A DNA stretch of 64,000 bases, taken from NCBI RefSeq assembly GCF_026460945.1, contig NZ_JAOVZV010000003.1, forward strand, positions 388,974 to 452,973, in the 5' to 3' direction. This document shows, one piece after another, positions 9,025-17,288 of the stretch (position 1 is its first letter; each line of letters starts with the position of its first letter). A program made the translations under genes and the position numbers. This DNA comes from Chryseobacterium luquanense. Its GTDB lineage: Bacteria; Bacteroidota; Bacteroidia; Flavobacteriales; Weeksellaceae. The notes beneath the pieces were generated by a model that had not been told where the DNA came from, did not search any database, and saw only the letters and a list, made by a program, of their open reading frames with translations.

Positions 9025-10410
9025 ATGAGTGTTTTAATTATTGTTTTCCTGACGGCAGTTGCTGCATTATTCACGGGAGTTTTTGAAAAGGGAAAATTCG
9101 CAAGATACATTGGAATTTTCGGGTTAATCGTTGCATTATATGTCAGCTTTTTACCTGAAGCATCTTTCTTCGAAAAATACAGATTAATGTATGAGTACGG
9201 AGCAAATACAGCTTTGTTTACAAAAATTTCTATTGTAACGACTTTGCTTTTATTCTTCCTGGGAGGTTTTGCATTCAGCAATCACAGAAACCATCAGTCA
9301 GAATTGTATGCATTGATGCTTTTTGCATTGTGCGGCGGTTTTGTATTGTTCGGATACCAGAATTTGGTGACTTTATTCTTAGGCGTTGAGATTTTGTCTA
9401 TTCCGTTGTACGTGATGGCAGGAGCGAACAAAACAGATCTTAGATCAAACGAAGCTTCATTAAAATATTTCCTGATGGGAGCATTTGCAACAGGTTTCTT
9501 ATTGTTGGGAATTGCATTTATCTACGGAAGCACAGGAACATTTGATTTATACAGAATTCACGATTTCAGCACAGTAAATCCTACTAACGGAATGTTTATT
9601 CTTGGAGTTGTGTTGATGCTTTGTGCAATGGCATTTAAAGTAGCTTTAGCACCTTTCCACATGTGGAGTCCTGATGTTTACCAAGGTTCACCTTCATTGA
9701 TTACCGCTTTCATGGCGAGTGTAGTAAAAATCTCAGGATTTTATGCACTATTCAGATTAATGACGATTGGATTCTCAGGAGTTACTCACGAATGGATCAA
9801 TATTTTAGGCGTATTCCTTATCATTACTTTATTATTAGCAAATGCGATGGGTCTTGCTCAGACAAATGCTAAAAGAATGTTGGCATACTCATCAGTTTCG
9901 CACGCAGGATATATCGGATTGGTATTCTTCGGAATGAATGCTCTTTCTACTTATACATTGGCGTTTTATTTATTCGCTTACTCATTGTCTACAGTGGGAG
10001 TATTTATGTGTTTAATCTGGGTTGAAAAACTAAAAAGAGAAACTTCTTACGGAGCTTTCAAAGGGTTGGCTAAATCTGAACCTTTATTGGCAGTCGTTGC
10101 AACCATCTCTTTATTATCAATGGCGGGAATTCCTTTAACGGCTGGTTTTATGGGGAAATTCTCATTATTTGCTCAGGCGTTAAGCAAAGACAACAATGCG
10201 TTCTTAGTTATTGTAGCGGTGTTAGGTTCAGCAGTATCAATTGCATACTATTTAAGACTGATTATTGCGATGTTCTTCTTCAAAGAAACAACCTTTAAAA
10301 CATCCGAAAGAGTAACGGTTACTTATAATATTGTTGCGGTATTTATAATTATTTCACTTGTTGCATTAGGAGTTTTCCCTGATTTGTTTGCAAAGCAATT
10401 CGGATTGTAA
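9025..10410 (+). CDS. nuoN: NADH-quinone oxidoreductase subunit N (NuoN), antiporter-like
   Basis: This is a 461-residue third antiporter-like subunit. The conserved lysine/proline segment reads KVALAPFHMWSPDVYQGSP near residues 204-222. TLFLGVEILSIPLYVMAG, near residues 115-132, carries the TM5 Glu. SSVSHAGYIGLVFFG and AGIPLTAGFMGKFSLF are typical of the family. It is the last complex I gene here, and a strong hairpin terminator follows 21 bp downstream. Confidence 0.96.
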   Translation: MSVLIIVFLTAVAALFTGVFEKGKFARYIGIFGLIVALYVSFLPEASFFEKYRLMYEYGANTALFTKISIVTTLLLFFLGGFAFSNHRNHQSELYALMLFALCGGFVLFGYQNLVTLFLGVEILSIPLYVMAGANKTDLRSNEASLKYFLMGAFATGFLLLGIAFIYGSTGTFDLYRIHDFSTVNPTNGMFILGVVLMLCAMAFKVALAPFHMWSPDVYQGSPSLITAFMASVVKISGFYALFRLMTIGFSGVTHEWINILGVFLIITLLLANAMGLAQTNAKRMLAYSSVSHAGYIGLVFFGMNALSTYTLAFYLFAYSLSTVGVFMCLIWVEKLKRETSYGAFKGLAKSEPLLAVVATISLLSMAGIPLTAGFMGKFSLFAQALSKDNNAFLVIVAVLGSAVSIAYYLRLIIAMFFFKETTFKTSERVTVTYNIVAVFIIISLVALGVFPDLFAKQFGL

Positions 10411-10431
10411 TCTGAATCACATATAAAAATT

Positions 10432-10461
10432 AAAACCTTCCAAAATCTGGAAGGTTTTTTT
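10432..10461 (+). terminator. Rho-independent terminator of the nuo operon
   Basis: A 10-bp perfect stem (AAAACCTTCC at 10432-10441 with GGAAGGTTTT at 10449-10458) has a 7-base loop and continues into seven T residues (10455-10461). It sits directly after nuoN. Confidence 0.93.
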
Positions 10462-10560
10462 GTGAAAGATTAATTCTTTTTGACTTTTTTGTCATTTTGA
10501 CATATTATTTTGAGAGGCTATCGCTGTACAGTCGCTGTACCCTTCATCGTTTTCTTGATA

Positions 10561-10875
10561 TTATAATGTTTTGGTCTCTTCTGTTAAATTGGCAGGAGCG
10601 TCGGATGCCGTTACTGTGATTTTATCACCTGCTAAATCAGGATTGGATGCTGTTGCAGTATAAATCCACTCAGCACCATTATTTACTGCTGCTCCCTGCT
10701 CTACCAGACTTCCGTCTGCATTCTCTATTTTTACATTAACTGATACGACTCCAAAATCATCTGTAGCCATAATTTTGATAACATCTCCGGGATTTCCTGT
10801 ATATCCAGATAGGTTAATTTCTTCAATGTCCGGAGCGTTTAATAAATCGGCGACAGCTACGTTATTCGGGGCTGA
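10561..10875 (-). pseudogene. 5'-truncated fragment of an unrecognised protein with an Ig-like or beta-sandwich look
   Basis: On the minus strand, an open stretch without a start begins at 10875 (SAPNNVAVADLLNAPD...) and runs to a TAA at 10561-10563. That gives about 104 residues, of which the last 69 follow the first ATG. The text (GYTGNPGDVIKIMATDDFGV, then VNNGAEWIYTATA, then GDKITVTASDAP) looks like a beta-sandwich or Ig-like repeat. An in-frame stop sits at 10876-10878, exactly where the plus-strand Rhs homology starts. This is best read as the 3' end of a gene cut off at a recombination junction rather than as an intact 69-residue gene. I cannot name the family. Confidence 0.6.
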
Positions 10876-12855
10876 TTAACCAAAGTAAACAATCCCTCCA
10901 ATCTCGGAACCGATCTTTTCGGATATGAGCTGAAGTTTGCATCTACCTCCAATGCATCCGTGGCACAGGCAAACTACAACGGAAACATCACTGAAATGAT
11001 TTGGAAAAATTCATCAGAAGATGTATTGAAAAAGTACAGTTACCAATATGACACCTATAACCGATTAACTGCGGCTTTATATCAGGAGCCGAACTCTACT
11101 CTACCGCAGAATGGTTTTTATAACGAAACCATGAACTACGATGTCAACGGAAATATTACAGATCTAAAAAGGAATGAAAAAAATTATAATGGTTTTTTAC
11201 AGGAAATAGATGATTTGGAATATACCTATAATGGTAACAGACTAACATCCGTTGTCGACCATAAAAATAATTACAGCGGATATCCCGATACATCAGGTAA
11301 TATTATTAATTATGATGATAACGGGAGCATGACCAATCATGTGGATAAAGGAATTTTGGAAATTAAATACAATGATTTTAATCTTCCGAAATATATTAAG
11401 TTTAATAATTTTGTACCGAGAGTAAGCGGTGATGTTTATCAAAACATAAGTTATGCTTACCGTGCAGACGGAATAAAAATTAAAAAGATACATCATTACT
11501 TCTCTGGAAGAAACCGCAGAGATGCTTTTGCTACTACAGAATATATCGATGGTTTTCAATATAAAAATGATACAGGTCTTACGGATGCTTATGGTTTACA
11601 ATTTTTTGCGACTTCTGAAGGTTATTTTGATTTTGTAAATAATCGCTATATTTAACACTACAGCGATCATTTAGGTAACGTAAGGGTAAGTTTTACAAGA
11701 GAAGGAAATACAGCGGCTATAGTACAGCAAAATGATTACTATGCATTTGGTTTAAGATACCGTGAAGGAATTAATGCTGGTGGAAGCTACAAATACGAAT
11801 ACAACGGTAAAGAGCTACAGGAGGAAATCGGGATGTATGACTACGGTGCAAGATTCTACATGCCGGAATTGGGAAGATGGGGCGTAGTAGATCCAATGGC
11901 GGAAGTAACACCGCATGTATCTCCTTATCATTATGCCAATAACAATCCACTGATGTTCAACGATCCTACCGGAATGCTCTCGCAGTCGTTTATTGACAAT
12001 GTATGGAACTCCGCATCAGGAACAACATGGTACAATACAGGAATTGGATTTACCAGTAGCGGAGGAAACTCCATGGATTATGATGGTAATCCTATAAATT
12101 GGGGTTCAGGAGCAACAGGTATGCTTATGATGAGTGCAGGTCTTTCTCCAATGGGAGGCGGTGGTGGCGGCGTTGGACTTCCCGAAATCTTAATTCCTGA
12201 ACTTGTAATGTGGGGCAAAGGAAACAGAGACACTTGGAGCAACTCATTTAACTTTGATTATAACAGCGCTGTCCTACGAAGCGGGATTATGGGAGCTCAA
12301 GCAGATTGGAATATTCAGCAGGCAATGAGCGAATGGCAAACAGCCATCAACGAAACTAAGATTGGAAAATCTATCGGAGCTTTAGAAAGAGGGTTGTTTT
12401 TGGAACTGCCAATGCAATTTGCAGGCGGTGCTTTGTTGTCGGCAGGTTGGAAAGCTGTAAATTTTGGAAAATTAGGGCTTAATTTGTATTCCAAAATAAT
12501 TTCCTCAAACTCAAATAGAGTTTTTTGGTCTGGAGGAAAAGATGTATTAAATGTAGCAATGCAATATGCCAAAAATAATGGAGCTATAACTCTAGAAATG
12601 ACAAACGTAGGAAAAGGATTAAGTACTTTGGGAAATGCATTGGAGAAAATTGTTGGAAGAGAAACGTCTTGGAAAATAATGGAACCTGTATGGAAAACAA
12701 CATCAAAAGCTTATGCAACAGGAACACAAGGTGTTGTACAGGTTTTTCACAATGCCACATATGGTATTAGAATAGAGAGTGTTTGGGGAAGAATAGAATA
12801 TGGAATTTTAAATGGAAGAAATCCAATAATATATAACAACGTTTTTATACCATGA
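10876..12855 (+). pseudogene. Displaced Rhs/YD-repeat C-terminal cassette with a CD38-like (ADP-ribosyl cyclase) toxin tip; interrupted
   Basis: Frame 1 is open from 10876 (LTKVNNPSNLGTDLFGYELKF), with no N-terminal region or start, so the Rhs gene is truncated at its 5' end. YD-type core repeats follow. A TAA at 11653-11655 interrupts NNRYI*HYSDHLGNVRVSF; the sister cassette has TAC (Y) there, so this is a single-base nonsense change with the frame intact on both sides. The core ends with YDYGARFYMPELGRWGVVDP and NDPTGM (11833-11976). The tip (about 12490-12855) has FWSG (Trp codon 12526), TLEMT (Glu 12595), PVWKTTSKAYA (Trp 12691) and GRIEY (Glu 12796). Order and spacing match human CD38 Trp125, Glu146, Trp189 and Glu226, so I infer an NAD+ glycohydrolase/cyclase toxin. 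Translation restarting at ATG 11833 would give 340 residues that include the whole tip. Confidence 0.8.
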
Positions 12856-13106
12856 TAGATTTAAAAAAAGTAAAAATTTTTTTTTCATATAAAGGAAATA
12901 TAGATGCTTATGCAAAGGCAACAATTAATTGTCAATCTGAAATTACCACAAAAGAATGGATGATTATTGATAGTTTTGTACAAGATATATTTCTTATTAA
13001 AAAAAATAAGACTTCGACTATTTTTGTAGAAAATTTATTTAAAAAAATGAGTGAGTATTGTGAAAATAAAGAAGTAATTGATTATATATTACAAAAGGTG
13101 AAATAA
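12852..13106 (+). CDS. Candidate immunity protein for the CD38-like Rhs tip
   Basis: This 84-residue protein has no signal peptide and no recognised family. Its ATG overlaps the toxin stop in ATGA (12852-12855), the usual toxin-immunity arrangement in polymorphic toxin loci. The sequence is short, acidic/lysine mixed and predicted soluble (MIDLKKVKIFFSYKG start, YILQKVK end). It is more AT-rich than the nuo genes, with many AAA/ATT codons, as is common for immunity genes in such islands. The function is inferred only from position. If the toxin hydrolyses NAD+ in the cytoplasm, this protein would have to block its active site there. Confidence 0.6.
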   Translation: MIDLKKVKIFFSYKGNIDAYAKATINCQSEITTKEWMIIDSFVQDIFLIKKNKTSTIFVENLFKKMSEYCENKEVIDYILQKVK

Positions 13107-13180
13107 TTTTATTACTTATATATAAATTTTATGACTATCATAAAATTTTTGTATTCTAAAAATAATATCAAGAGAAAAAT

Positions 13181-13323
13181 GGTAATGTATCAAAGTTAGT
13201 GATGGAGCTTTTTCAAAATTCAAATCATTAAAAATCAAAACTAATTTAAAATTAAACAATCAAAACAAGAGTAGGAATTCCCTACTCTTGTCTATTTTTG
13301 TCGAAAAAAACATACGCAAATGA
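13181..13323 (+). repeat. Cassette-end repeat, copy 1 (IS1-end-like plus hairpin)
   Basis: This 143-bp block recurs at 15559-15702 with few differences. It begins GGTAATGTATCAAAGTTAGTGAT, which aligns with the terminal inverted repeat of E. coli IS1 (GGTAATGACTCCAACTTATTGAT as I recall it) at about 17 of 23 positions. It ends AAACATACGCAAATGA after a hairpin terminator. A degenerate echo, GTGTATCAGAGTTAGTGAT, follows at 13340-13358 just before the second Rhs homology starts. I infer the 5' end of an IS1-family element left behind after rearrangement. Confidence 0.7.
13265..13300 (+). terminator. Hairpin terminator in cassette-end repeat 1
   Basis: A perfect 11-bp stem (ACAAGAGTAGG at 13265-13275, CCTACTCTTGT at 13281-13291) with a 5-base loop is followed by CTATTTTTG. 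It would end the toxin/immunity transcript or shield an IS from read-in. Confidence 0.8.
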
Positions 13324-13357
13324 TTGAAGATCATTCCTCGTGTATCAGAGTTAGTGA

Positions 13358-15136
13358 TATTACACTTACAACAGATTAACTACAGCGTTATACCAAGAAC
13401 CCAATTATACATTACCGCAAAACGGATTTTATAACGAAATGATCAGCTATGATGCTAACGGCAACATTACCAATCTTAAAACAAATCAAAAAGGATATAA
13501 TGGTTTTGCCGAAGAAATTGATGATCTTATTTATTCTTATCAGGATACCAACAGGCTGGGTTCTGTAACCGATCTCAAAAACAATTACAGCGGTTATCCC
13601 GATACCTCTGGAAATACCATTTCTTATGATAATAATGGAAATATGACCAGTCATATAGATAAAGGTGTTCTGGAGATAAAATACAATGACCTCAACCAGC
13701 CATCTTATATCAAATTTAATAACTTTGTTTCAAGAGCAGGAGGAGATATTTACAGGAATCTGAGTTACTCTTACCGTGCAGACGGAGTAAAAATAAAGAA
13801 AACGCACCATTATTTTTCTGGCAGAAAACAGAATGATGCTTTTACGACAACGGAATATGTTGACGGATTTCAGTATAAAAATGAAACGGCTCTAATATTA
13901 ACTAATAACGGACTTCAATTTTTCGCTACCTCAGAAGGATATTTTGATTTCGAAAACAATCGCTATATTTACCACTACAACGATCATTTAGGTAACGTAA
14001 GAGTAAGTTTTACAAGAGAAGGAAATACTGCGGTCATTGTACAACAAAACGATTATTATGCATTGGGGTTAAGACATCGGGAGGGAATTAATTTTGGTGG
14101 AAGCTACAAATACGAATACAACGGTAAAGAGCTACAGGAAGAAATCGGAATGTATGACTATGGGGCAAGATTCTATATGCCTGATCTTGGAAGATGGGGA
14201 GTTACTGACCCTTTAGCTGAATATACGCCACATTTATCTCCTTATCACTACGGAAATAACAATCCGATCATGTACAATGATCCTACCGGAATGGTATCAC
14301 AATCTTTTATGGATCAAGTATTGGGGTCTCCTTCAGGAACTACATGGACTAACACCGGAAGTGGTTTTACCAACAACTGGGGTGGAACGATGGATTTTGA
14401 AGGAAATTCACAAAATTACACACCATACAAAAATTATAGTTACATAGATGCAGGAGGCTCAAGTGGCGGAGGTGGCGATGTTGCAGGGGAAATTCTTTTA
14501 CCCGCTTTGTCTATTAGAGGTAATTTTTGGACATTAGCTTCGACTGCGTTCTTTCATCAGAACAGTTTCATGGCTAGATGGAATGCTAAAAGTGATTTTT
14601 ACTGGGATAGAATGTTAAATGCAGGCAGATATAATGATGGTCCTGTAAAAATGATTGGTGGCATAAATGATCCACTGGGACTTTTTGATATTGGCGGACA
14701 AGTAATAAGTAATTGGGAACCTGAAAACCGACACCTTGCAATGGGAGTTGGTATTGTTGGTGCTTTAGCAATGAAAAAACCAGGACTTGCTGCTAAAACA
14801 GAAGGTAACCTTGCATTAGGTTTGCGAGAGGATTTGTTTGCTTTTGCAAAAACTAAAAATTTTGATACATATAAAACATTTTCAACAGGCTTTCAACAAG
14901 AAAAAATTTTAAATGCTTTGCATTCTTATGAGAATCTTCATTTTAATGTAACAGGGTTTAGCAAGTATCAATTTTCCAAGTTTAAACCTGGCGGTATTGT
15001 AACAGGTAATAACATTACTAATTGGGAAATGCATGAAGTATTTAATAATCCCAGTATACTAAGCAAAACACTATTCTATAGAAAAGTTGGTAATAATTAC
15101 CAGATATTACCTAACTTTTCACCATATGCTTATTAA
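13358..15136 (+). pseudogene. Second displaced Rhs C-terminal cassette, 5'-truncated, with an unrecognised toxin tip
   Basis: Frame 2 homology starts abruptly at about 13358 (YTYNRLTTALYQEPN), right after an in-frame TGA at 13355. No Rhs N-terminus or secretion domain is present; the first ATG is 13439 (565 residues). The core parallels the first cassette through YHYNDHLGNVRVSFTREGN, YDYGARFYMPDLGRWGV and NDPTGM (about 14160-14294), and this copy has no internal stop. Both share the SQSF..SGTTW linker and an 'EIL.P' segment, then diverge completely. The tip (about 14800-15136) contains TYKTFSTGFQQEKIL, YENLHFNVTGFSKYQF and ITNWEMHEVFNNPSILSKTLFY. I do not recognise it. By context it is a toxin domain. 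It is probably silent unless recombined onto a full-length Rhs gene. Confidence 0.75.
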
Positions 15137-15149
15137 TAAATTTTAAATA

Positions 15150-15563
15150 ATGGAAATAATATATAATTCTAATAGAAATTTTAGAATATGGGCTTATACA
15201 GTGAGTCACTCTTCCCTACTTTTACGTAGCGAAATGAAATATCCTGACCAAGATAATTATACTGATAGTGTATCTAGTAATATAGATTTAGAATTCTGGG
15301 AAGTAAGTTATATTAATCTACCATCTGATTTTTTGGGTTTATGTATTAGAGAGATTACCGAAGAATCTTTACCTAAAAAAATAAGTAGAGATTTTTTAAG
15401 ATTTGATATGAAAATATTTGAATTGAAATCACAAAAATCTACATATTATATAATTGCAGGTGGATTATTAGTTGGTGAAAACAAATGGATAAATCAAGAT
15501 AGAATTTTTAATTATAGTTGTAATCTTAAACATGATAAAATTCTCTTTTGCAGTAATGGGTAA
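15150..15563 (+). CDS. Candidate immunity protein for the second Rhs tip
   Basis: This 137-residue soluble protein starts 13 bp after the toxin-tip stop and has no signal peptide. It begins MEIIYNSNRNFRIWAYTVSHSSLLLRS and has alternating beta-type hydrophobic patterns (EFWEVSYINLP; STYYIIAGGLLVG). I do not recognise a family. Its position directly behind an Rhs tip and ahead of the repeated cassette-end block is the same as for the 84-residue gene of cassette 1, so an immunity role is the simplest reading. The two candidates do not resemble each other, as expected for different toxins. Confidence 0.6.
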   Translation: MEIIYNSNRNFRIWAYTVSHSSLLLRSEMKYPDQDNYTDSVSSNIDLEFWEVSYINLPSDFLGLCIREITEESLPKKISRDFLRFDMKIFELKSQKSTYYIIAGGLLVGENKWINQDRIFNYSCNLKHDKILFCSNG

Positions 15564-15702
15564 TGTATCAAAGTTAGTGATGGAGCTTTTTCAAAATTCA
15601 AACTATTGAAAATCAACACTAATTTAAAATTAAACAATCAAAACAAGAGTAGATAATTCTCTACTCTTGTTTATTTTTGTCGATAAAAACATACGCAAAT
15701 GA
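15559..15702 (+). repeat. Cassette-end repeat, copy 2 (IS1-end-like plus hairpin)
   Basis: This is a 144-bp near-identical copy of 13181-13323, starting at the last bases of the immunity gene and ending AAACATACGCAAATGA. The block is cut at about 15703 by another IS1-like end. The two copies differ at only a handful of positions (for example the hairpin loop), so the duplication is recent or maintained by recombination. Confidence 0.75.
15643..15677 (+). terminator. Hairpin terminator in cassette-end repeat 2
   Basis: The stem ACAAGAGTAG (15643-15652) pairs with CTACTCTTGT (15661-15670), followed by TTATTTTTG. The loop differs from copy 1 while the stem is kept. Confidence 0.8.
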
Positions 15703-15782
15703 CTAGGGTAATGTTTCAGAAATGTTGGTATCCTTTATTAACAAGACATCCCAAAGAAATCAATTAAAAACCAATCAAAAAG

Positions 15783-15814
15783 CGAGTAATCTTCATGATT
15801 ACTCGTTTTGTTTT
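15783..15814 (+). terminator. Hairpin terminator upstream of the IS1-like transposase
   Basis: The 9-bp stem CGAGTAATC (15783-15791) pairs with GATTACTCG (15797-15805), followed by TTTTGTTTT. It sits 20 bp before the transposase ATG and probably blocks read-through from the flanking DNA into the transposase gene. Confidence 0.78.
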
Positions 15815-15833
15815 ATAAATAAAAAGTACAAAT

Positions 15834-16520
15834 ATGAAAGTAGAGAATTACTCATGTTCCAAATGTGTTGGTGATATTTCTGAGTTTATAAAGTATGGTA
15901 AAACTTGTAAAGGGAAACAACGATATCAATGTAAAAGATGTAAAGCAACAAGTGTACTTCATTTTAGATACAAGGCTTATAAGAGAAATATCAACCGCAA
16001 AATTATTCTTTTTACAAAAGAAGGTTTAGGAATTAGAAGCATTGCAAGGGTATTAAAAATATCAACAACCACTCTGCTCAAAAGAATTATTGAAATTGCA
16101 GGTGAAATTAAAATGCCCATCATAAAGCTTAATCAATCTTATGAATTAGACGAAATGAGAATTTTTATAAGAAAGAAAAGCAATCCGATTTGGTTGGTTT
16201 ATGCAATTGATAAAATAACTAAACAAGTCGCAAGTTTTTATATTGGTAAAAGAAATAACAAAACACTTAATGCAGTTGTAAAAACTTTGCTCAATTCAAA
16301 TCCTGAAAAAAATTATACCGATAAACTCAGAAATTATCAATATTTAATTCCAAAAGAAATTCACAGCACAAAAAGATTTGAAACCAATGGAATTGAAAGA
16401 AAAAATCTCAATTTGAGAACTCATCTGAAAAGATTGAATAGAAAGACTATTTGTTTCAGCCGAAGTACAGCCGTTCTAAGTTCTATTTTAAAAATATATT
16501 TTTGGTCGGGCTTTTCTTGA
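15834..16520 (+). CDS. IS1-family transposase (single-ORF InsAB-like)
   Basis: This 228-residue protein corresponds to a fused InsA plus InsB of IS1. It has an N-terminal zinc-ribbon-like CxxC pair (Cys 8/11 and 33/36), then a helix-turn-helix (GLGIRSIARVLKISTTTLLKRI, about residues 65-86). The catalytic part has D106 (ELDEM), D163 (YTDKLRNY) and E188 (GIERKNLNLRTHLKRLNRK), matching the D, D and E contexts of IS1 InsB. No frameshift window is needed, unlike E. coli IS1. The ORF looks intact, although the element appears to lack its right end. Confidence 0.9.
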   Translation: MKVENYSCSKCVGDISEFIKYGKTCKGKQRYQCKRCKATSVLHFRYKAYKRNINRKIILFTKEGLGIRSIARVLKISTTTLLKRIIEIAGEIKMPIIKLNQSYELDEMRIFIRKKSNPIWLVYAIDKITKQVASFYIGKRNNKTLNAVVKTLLNSNPEKNYTDKLRNYQYLIPKEIHSTKRFETNGIERKNLNLRTHLKRLNRKTICFSRSTAVLSSILKIYFWSGFS

Positions 16521-16604
16521 GCTTAGAGTCTATGTAAGATAGGTTTACAAATATTCTTTATATTTTAATATTTTATTTTCAACCCTTATATATTGAAAAC
16601 CAAC

Positions 16605-17279
16605 CTATTCTCCAATCCATCCCAAGTAAATACAAACCGGCATCATCGCCATAATAAATGGCACGACATAGGAAAATACAGTTCCCGAAAACAATATTAA
16701 AGAATTATATTTCTGATGATTCATACCCAAAGACTGAAAAGCACTTTTGAAGCCATGAAGCAAATGCCAAAACAATAAGAAACAACCAAACACATACAAA
16801 AGAACCTGAAGCGGATTCTGAAATTTCTCAAGCATCATTTCATAAAGTGGAAGCTCTTCACCATGAACAAACTGATTCGTTCGGTTGGGAATCCAAAAGT
16901 TGGACGTATGAATGATTAAAAATAAAAGTAACAAAGTTCCCAATAACACCATACTTCGGCTGTACCAAGTGCTGTTTTGTGAAGATTTACTAATGGCATA
17001 ACCTACAGGTCTTGCTTTCTTATTCTGCCACCAAATCATTAATCCCTGAATGATATGAACCAGAAAACCAATAATCAGAAAAATCTCAATAGTCCGGATA
17101 ACCGGATTGGTACCCATAAAATGGGCACCAATATTAAAAGTCTCTCCTCCATCGTTGAAAAATATCAAAGCGTTAACTCCGCAATGCACTATCAGAAAAC
17201 TGATGAGAAACAAACCCGTCGCTGCAATTACAACTTTTCTACCGATAGAACTTGTCAAAAAACCTCTGAATCCGTTCAT
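16605..17279 (-). CDS. sdhC: Succinate dehydrogenase / fumarate reductase cytochrome b subunit
   Basis: This 224-residue membrane protein has five hydrophobic segments and belongs to the Bacillus/Wolinella-type single-subunit cytochrome b anchor. It starts MNGFRGFLTSSIGRKVVIAATGL. The likely haem-ligand histidines lie in FLIVHCGVNAL, FLVHIIQGL, LIIHTSNFW and WHLLHGFKSAFQ. The partners sdhA and sdhB, which normally follow it, should lie below 16605, but the IS1-like element is there instead. An NmrA-like reductase gene ends 9 bp upstream, so the two may be co-transcribed. The ORF itself looks complete. Whether it is the working copy or an isolated duplicate cannot be told here. Confidence 0.9.
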   Translation of the reverse strand: MNGFRGFLTSSIGRKVVIAATGLFLISFLIVHCGVNALIFFNDGGETFNIGAHFMGTNPVIRTIEIFLIIGFLVHIIQGLMIWWQNKKARPVGYAISKSSQNSTWYSRSMVLLGTLLLLFLIIHTSNFWIPNRTNQFVHGEELPLYEMMLEKFQNPLQVLLYVFGCFLLFWHLLHGFKSAFQSLGMNHQKYNSLILFSGTVFSYVVPFIMAMMPVCIYLGWIGE

Positions 17280-17288
17280 AGTGAAAGT

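Larger units (their letters stand above)
15707..16604 (+). mobile_element. IS1-family insertion sequence, right end not found
   Basis: The left end is proposed at 15707 (GGTAATGTTTCAGAAATGTTGGT), which begins like IS1-family termini. It is followed by a hairpin terminator at 15783-15814 and one transposase ORF (15834-16520). I found no inverted copy (ending CATTACC) in the 84 bp between the ORF and the sdhC stop at 16605. The right end is therefore lost or too diverged to see, and the right boundary given here is only the limit of the search. No target-site duplication could be assigned. Confidence 0.55.

Noticed and set aside
10561..10770. 69-residue minus-strand ORF as an intact gene
   Set aside because: The same frame runs on to 10875 with conserved-looking text and no start, then meets the Rhs junction; it is a fragment.
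13181..13323. Riboswitch or regulatory RNA in the 143-bp repeat
   Set aside because: The only strong structure is a terminator hairpin, and the left edge looks like an IS1-family end; no aptamer-like conservation can be judged from two copies.
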